DNA from: Flavivirga amylovorans
GTDB lineage: Bacteria; Bacteroidota; Bacteroidia; Flavobacteriales; Flavobacteriaceae
Assembly (NCBI RefSeq): GCF_030540875.1
Contig: NZ_JAUOEM010000001.1
Span: 806,001 to 870,000 of the forward strand
DNA: 64,000 nt
Direction: 5' to 3'
Both the position numbers and the translations under genes were made by a program. The notes beneath the pieces were generated by a model that saw only the letters and a program-made list of their open reading frames with translations, was not told the DNA's origin and did not search any database. The number at the start of each line of letters is the position of its first letter. The first letter of the stretch is position 1. Shown here piece by piece: positions 62,494-64,000 of the stretch.

Positions 62494-63096
62494 TTATTTT
62501 TCTTGATATTCTGGGCAATCTAAACGAATGTCATCACTCAATAATTCTTTTTCCAGTAAATTACAATAACTAGTACTGTTGCTTTTTTTATAAAATTTGC
62601 AACCAAAACAAATACGTTGTACTTTAAGAATTCCATTTCGGTTTAGCTTATATATTAATTCACTTAATGTTTTAAAAACACTTTCCAGGTCTACTTGGTT
62701 AAAATTTTCTATTTGTGTTTTAAGAGGATTGGCCAAATCGTTGGTTTGAGAAACTATTTTTTTGCCTAAAGCTGATAGCTGTATTGTATAGCTACGACTG
62801 TCTGATGATGAATAGTCCTTGATAATAGTTTTTTTCTTATCTAAAACTTTTATAGCATCACTTATTGTTGGCTTCGTGAGATTAAACTCTTTTGCTAAAT
62901 GGCTAACGTTGCATAATTCATCTTTGTGATAAGCTATAAAAATCAATATTTGAATTTGAATAGGGCTTAAGCCAACTAATTTTGCCTTCTCCCAAAGAAG
63001 AATTTTAAAGATTTCAGAAATTCGTTCAAAACCAACAACTATTTTACTGGAAATTTCGTTTTGTTGTTGATTTGGGTCAAAAGCACTTTCATCCAT
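62494..63096 (-). CDS. MarR-family regulator with C-terminal four-cysteine cluster
   Basis: The 200-residue protein has a MarR winged helix (LSPIQIQILIFIAYHKDELC, VSHLAKEFNLTKPTISDAIK, then KKKTIIKDYSSSDSRSYTIQ). A C-terminal extension carries C-X2-C-X11-C-X15-C (CFGCKF, SYCNLL, LDCPEY), suitable for zinc or an Fe-S cluster and absent from ordinary MarR proteins. The TTAGGAATCCTAA-type palindrome overlaps its own -7 box and the promoters of the two neighbouring genes, so it is probably their repressor, responding to redox or metal state. Confidence 0.9.
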   Translation of the reverse strand: MDESAFDPNQQQNEISSKIVVGFERISEIFKILLWEKAKLVGLSPIQIQILIFIAYHKDELCNVSHLAKEFNLTKPTISDAIKVLDKKKTIIKDYSSSDSRSYTIQLSALGKKIVSQTNDLANPLKTQIENFNQVDLESVFKTLSELIYKLNRNGILKVQRICFGCKFYKKSNSTSYCNLLEKELLSDDIRLDCPEYQEK

Positions 63097-63127
63097 AATA
63101 AAGCCTGTCGATTATTTGTTTAATAGG

Positions 63128-63145
63128 CAAAGTTAGTAATCCTAA
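63128..63145 (-). promoter_or_regulatory. Palindrome box 1 overlapping the marR -7 element
   Basis: TTAGTAATCCTAA (63133-63145) has one mismatch to TTAGGAATCCTAA. On the minus strand the -7 box TAACTTTG (63135-63128, exact TAnnTTTG) overlaps it, placing a bound repressor on the promoter. Confidence 0.7.
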
Positions 63146-63150
63146 TTAAA

Positions 63151-63414
63151 TTAACTACAATTTTCCATTTCTATAATGGCATAGCCTTTTTCGGTAACAG
63201 CAGCAATTATTTCATCTGTTGCCTGTTCAATATGACAAAAACGACATTCATTTACAGTTAATTCTTTAACTTTAAAAGGTTTACTTTCAAGATAATGTGT
63301 ACCATATTTAAATATGACTTGTTCATCAGTTAAACTATCTGGTACTAAAATGTCGAAATGCATAATAGTTCCATCTTCTTTTTTTACATAAGTGTCCCAA
63401 ACTGAAATCTTCAT
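63151..63414 (-). CDS. DUF2024 family protein
   Basis: The 87-residue protein starts MKISVWDTYVKKEDGTIMHF and has DILVPDSLTDEQVIFKYG and the CxxC-bearing VNECRFCHIEQATDEI, then KGYAIIEMENC. This is the full DUF2024 domain, a small alpha/beta protein of unknown role. The CRFC motif may bind metal or be redox-active. It lies between the thioredoxin-fold gene and the MarR gene and has its own palindrome-bearing promoter. Confidence 0.88.
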   Translation of the reverse strand: MKISVWDTYVKKEDGTIMHFDILVPDSLTDEQVIFKYGTHYLESKPFKVKELTVNECRFCHIEQATDEIIAAVTEKGYAIIEMENCS

Positions 63415-63427
63415 TTAAAATTGTTTT

Positions 63428-63470
63428 TATATAGTTAGGATTCTTTTAAATTAGGAATCCTAACTATATA
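63428..63470 (-). promoter_or_regulatory. Palindrome box 2 upstream of the DUF2024 gene, with 16-bp perfect inverted repeat
   Basis: TATATAGTTAGGATTC (63428-63443) and GAATCCTAACTATATA (63455-63470) are exact reverse complements separated by 11 bases. The right half also contains the perfect 13-base palindrome TTAGGAATCCTAA (63451-63463). The double site could bind two dimers or act as a hairpin. Confidence 0.75.
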
Positions 63471-63479
63471 TATTAAAAA

Positions 63480-63713
63480 TTAGCCTTTTACATCGCTCAT
63501 TGAAGCTCCAAAATTTATATGCAATGTGTTACCATTTGGGGTAACTAGTGCTGGTACAGATTTAACGCCAGCATTTTCAGCTTCTTTAATCCTTGCTTTG
63601 TTTTCTCCAATGTTAACTATTTCAACATTTTCAGCTCCTACTAAATTAATAATGTCATGTTCTGCACTTACACAAACAGAACATCCTGCGTGATAAAAAA
63701 TTGATTTACTCAT
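63480..63713 (-). CDS. Thioredoxin/glutaredoxin-fold CxxC protein
   Basis: I start it at ATG 63713 (77 residues), where MSKSIFYHAGCSVCVSAEHD begins like a glutaredoxin strand; the upstream ATG lies closer to the promoter and adds 13 unmatched residues. The CSVC motif is at residues 11-14, and the cis-proline region reads VKSVPALVTPNG. It is probably a small thiol-disulfide protein working with the neighbouring CxxC proteins. Confidence 0.85.
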   Translation of the reverse strand: MSKSIFYHAGCSVCVSAEHDIINLVGAENVEIVNIGENKARIKEAENAGVKSVPALVTPNGNTLHINFGASMSDVKG

Positions 63714-63749
63714 TTGTTTATTTTTAGAGTTTATTGCAAAATTGCTTTG

Positions 63750-63771
63750 CAAATATAGTAAGGAATCCTAA
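63750..63771 (-). promoter_or_regulatory. Palindrome box 3 next to the -7 element of the thioredoxin-fold gene
   Basis: TAAGGAATCCTAA (63759-63771) has one mismatch to TTAGGAATCCTAA. The minus-strand -7 box TATATTTG (63757-63750, exact TAnnTTTG) lies directly beside it, so the box fills the -7/-33 spacer. Confidence 0.72.
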
Positions 63772-63990
63772 CTAATTAAAATAATTCATGGTTTTTTATT
63801 AATATTATTGTGTCTTTTAGATTGAAATGTGACCTAATGTATTGTTAACAATAAGTTTATAGCGTTTTAATTTTCTATAAAATTTTTTCGTAGATTATTT
63901 TAATCTATAATCTGGCTACAGTATTCTCGAATTTGACTACAAATGGTTTTTTGTTTATACTGAACTTTGTTGAAACAAAAATTATTAAAA

Positions 63991-64000
63991 ATGAAACAAA
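63991..64000 (+). CDS. Possible start of a gene running out of the window
   Basis: ATGAAACAAA would encode Met-Lys-Gln, a common start for exported flavobacterial proteins, after an A-rich leader. Only ten bases are visible, so the product is unknown. Confidence 0.25.

Noticed and set aside
1-64000. tRNA, rRNA, CRISPR, transposase or phage genes
   Set aside because: I looked for cloverleaf-like segments, regularly spaced identical repeats with unique spacers, and DDE or integrase motifs on both strands and found none. The only regular repeats are in-gene units, heptamers and the 91-bp duplication.

Overview
The window is a 64 kb piece of an AT-rich chromosome from a marine-type member of the Flavobacteriaceae (Bacteroidota). 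The evidence is: promoters with the Bacteroidota -7 box TAnnTTTG and almost no Shine-Dalgarno sites; long NusB, DUF3276, DUF1573, DUF2024 and 2TM proteins; LytTR regulators paired with LytS-type kinases; and a type IX secretion (T9SS) surface module with a gliding-motility C-terminal domain, a PorP/SprF protein and a PorE-like OmpA protein. I see no rRNA, tRNA, CRISPR array, transposase or prophage. The genus cannot be named from sequence alone.

Layout. 0-9 kb: housekeeping genes (truncated cyclophilin-FKBP isomerase, DinB/YfiT, acetyltransferase, CsaA, PUR-like DUF3276, ABC exporter half, nusB-DUF1573-yajC) ending at oxyR, with a candidate small RNA transcribed away from oxyR. 9.4-16.5 kb: the conserved, poorly understood MoxR-DUF58-DUF4350-DUF4129-SpoIIM locus with a divergent RDD gene and a TRIC channel. 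Heptamer and 91-bp tandem repeats lie in its intergenic spaces. 17-23 kb: a one-piece propeller/Y_Y_Y/LytS kinase facing a LytTR regulator, then an orphan histidine kinase. 23-37 kb: the surface module, made of a 1816-residue protein with 28 alternating 37/38-residue repeats, a 1267-residue BspA-like/propeller protein, a gliding-domain protein, an SprF homologue and a PorE-like protein. 37-40 kb: a LytTR regulator and two tiny tandem LuxR/GerE-like helix-turn-helix proteins that may control the module. 40-48 kb: cyclophilin lipoprotein, Nudix hydrolase, PlsC, two fibrinogen-domain paralogues (one without its signal peptide), topB and an RluE-type pseudouridine synthase. 48-58 kb: ECF sigma factor with membrane partner, NDH-2, TonB-dependent receptor, PEBP protein, AraC regulator and a tetR-GNAT-rsgA operon with a visible operator. 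58-63 kb: TonB, a small secreted protein, and a LytS kinase/2TM/2TM/LytTR operon. 62.5-63.8 kb: three minus-strand CxxC proteins (MarR regulator, DUF2024, thioredoxin fold), each preceded by the same palindrome, so probably one redox or metal regulon.

Functional links. The strongest themes are cell-surface display (secretion module, repeat proteins, fibrinogen-domain proteins, TonB system) under several LytTR/LytS circuits, and oxidative or thiol stress (OxyR with its divergent RNA candidate; the MarR palindrome regulon). Likely mobile debris is limited to two 162-bp MITE-like inverted-repeat elements, one 134-bp palindrome and REP-like intergenic repeats.
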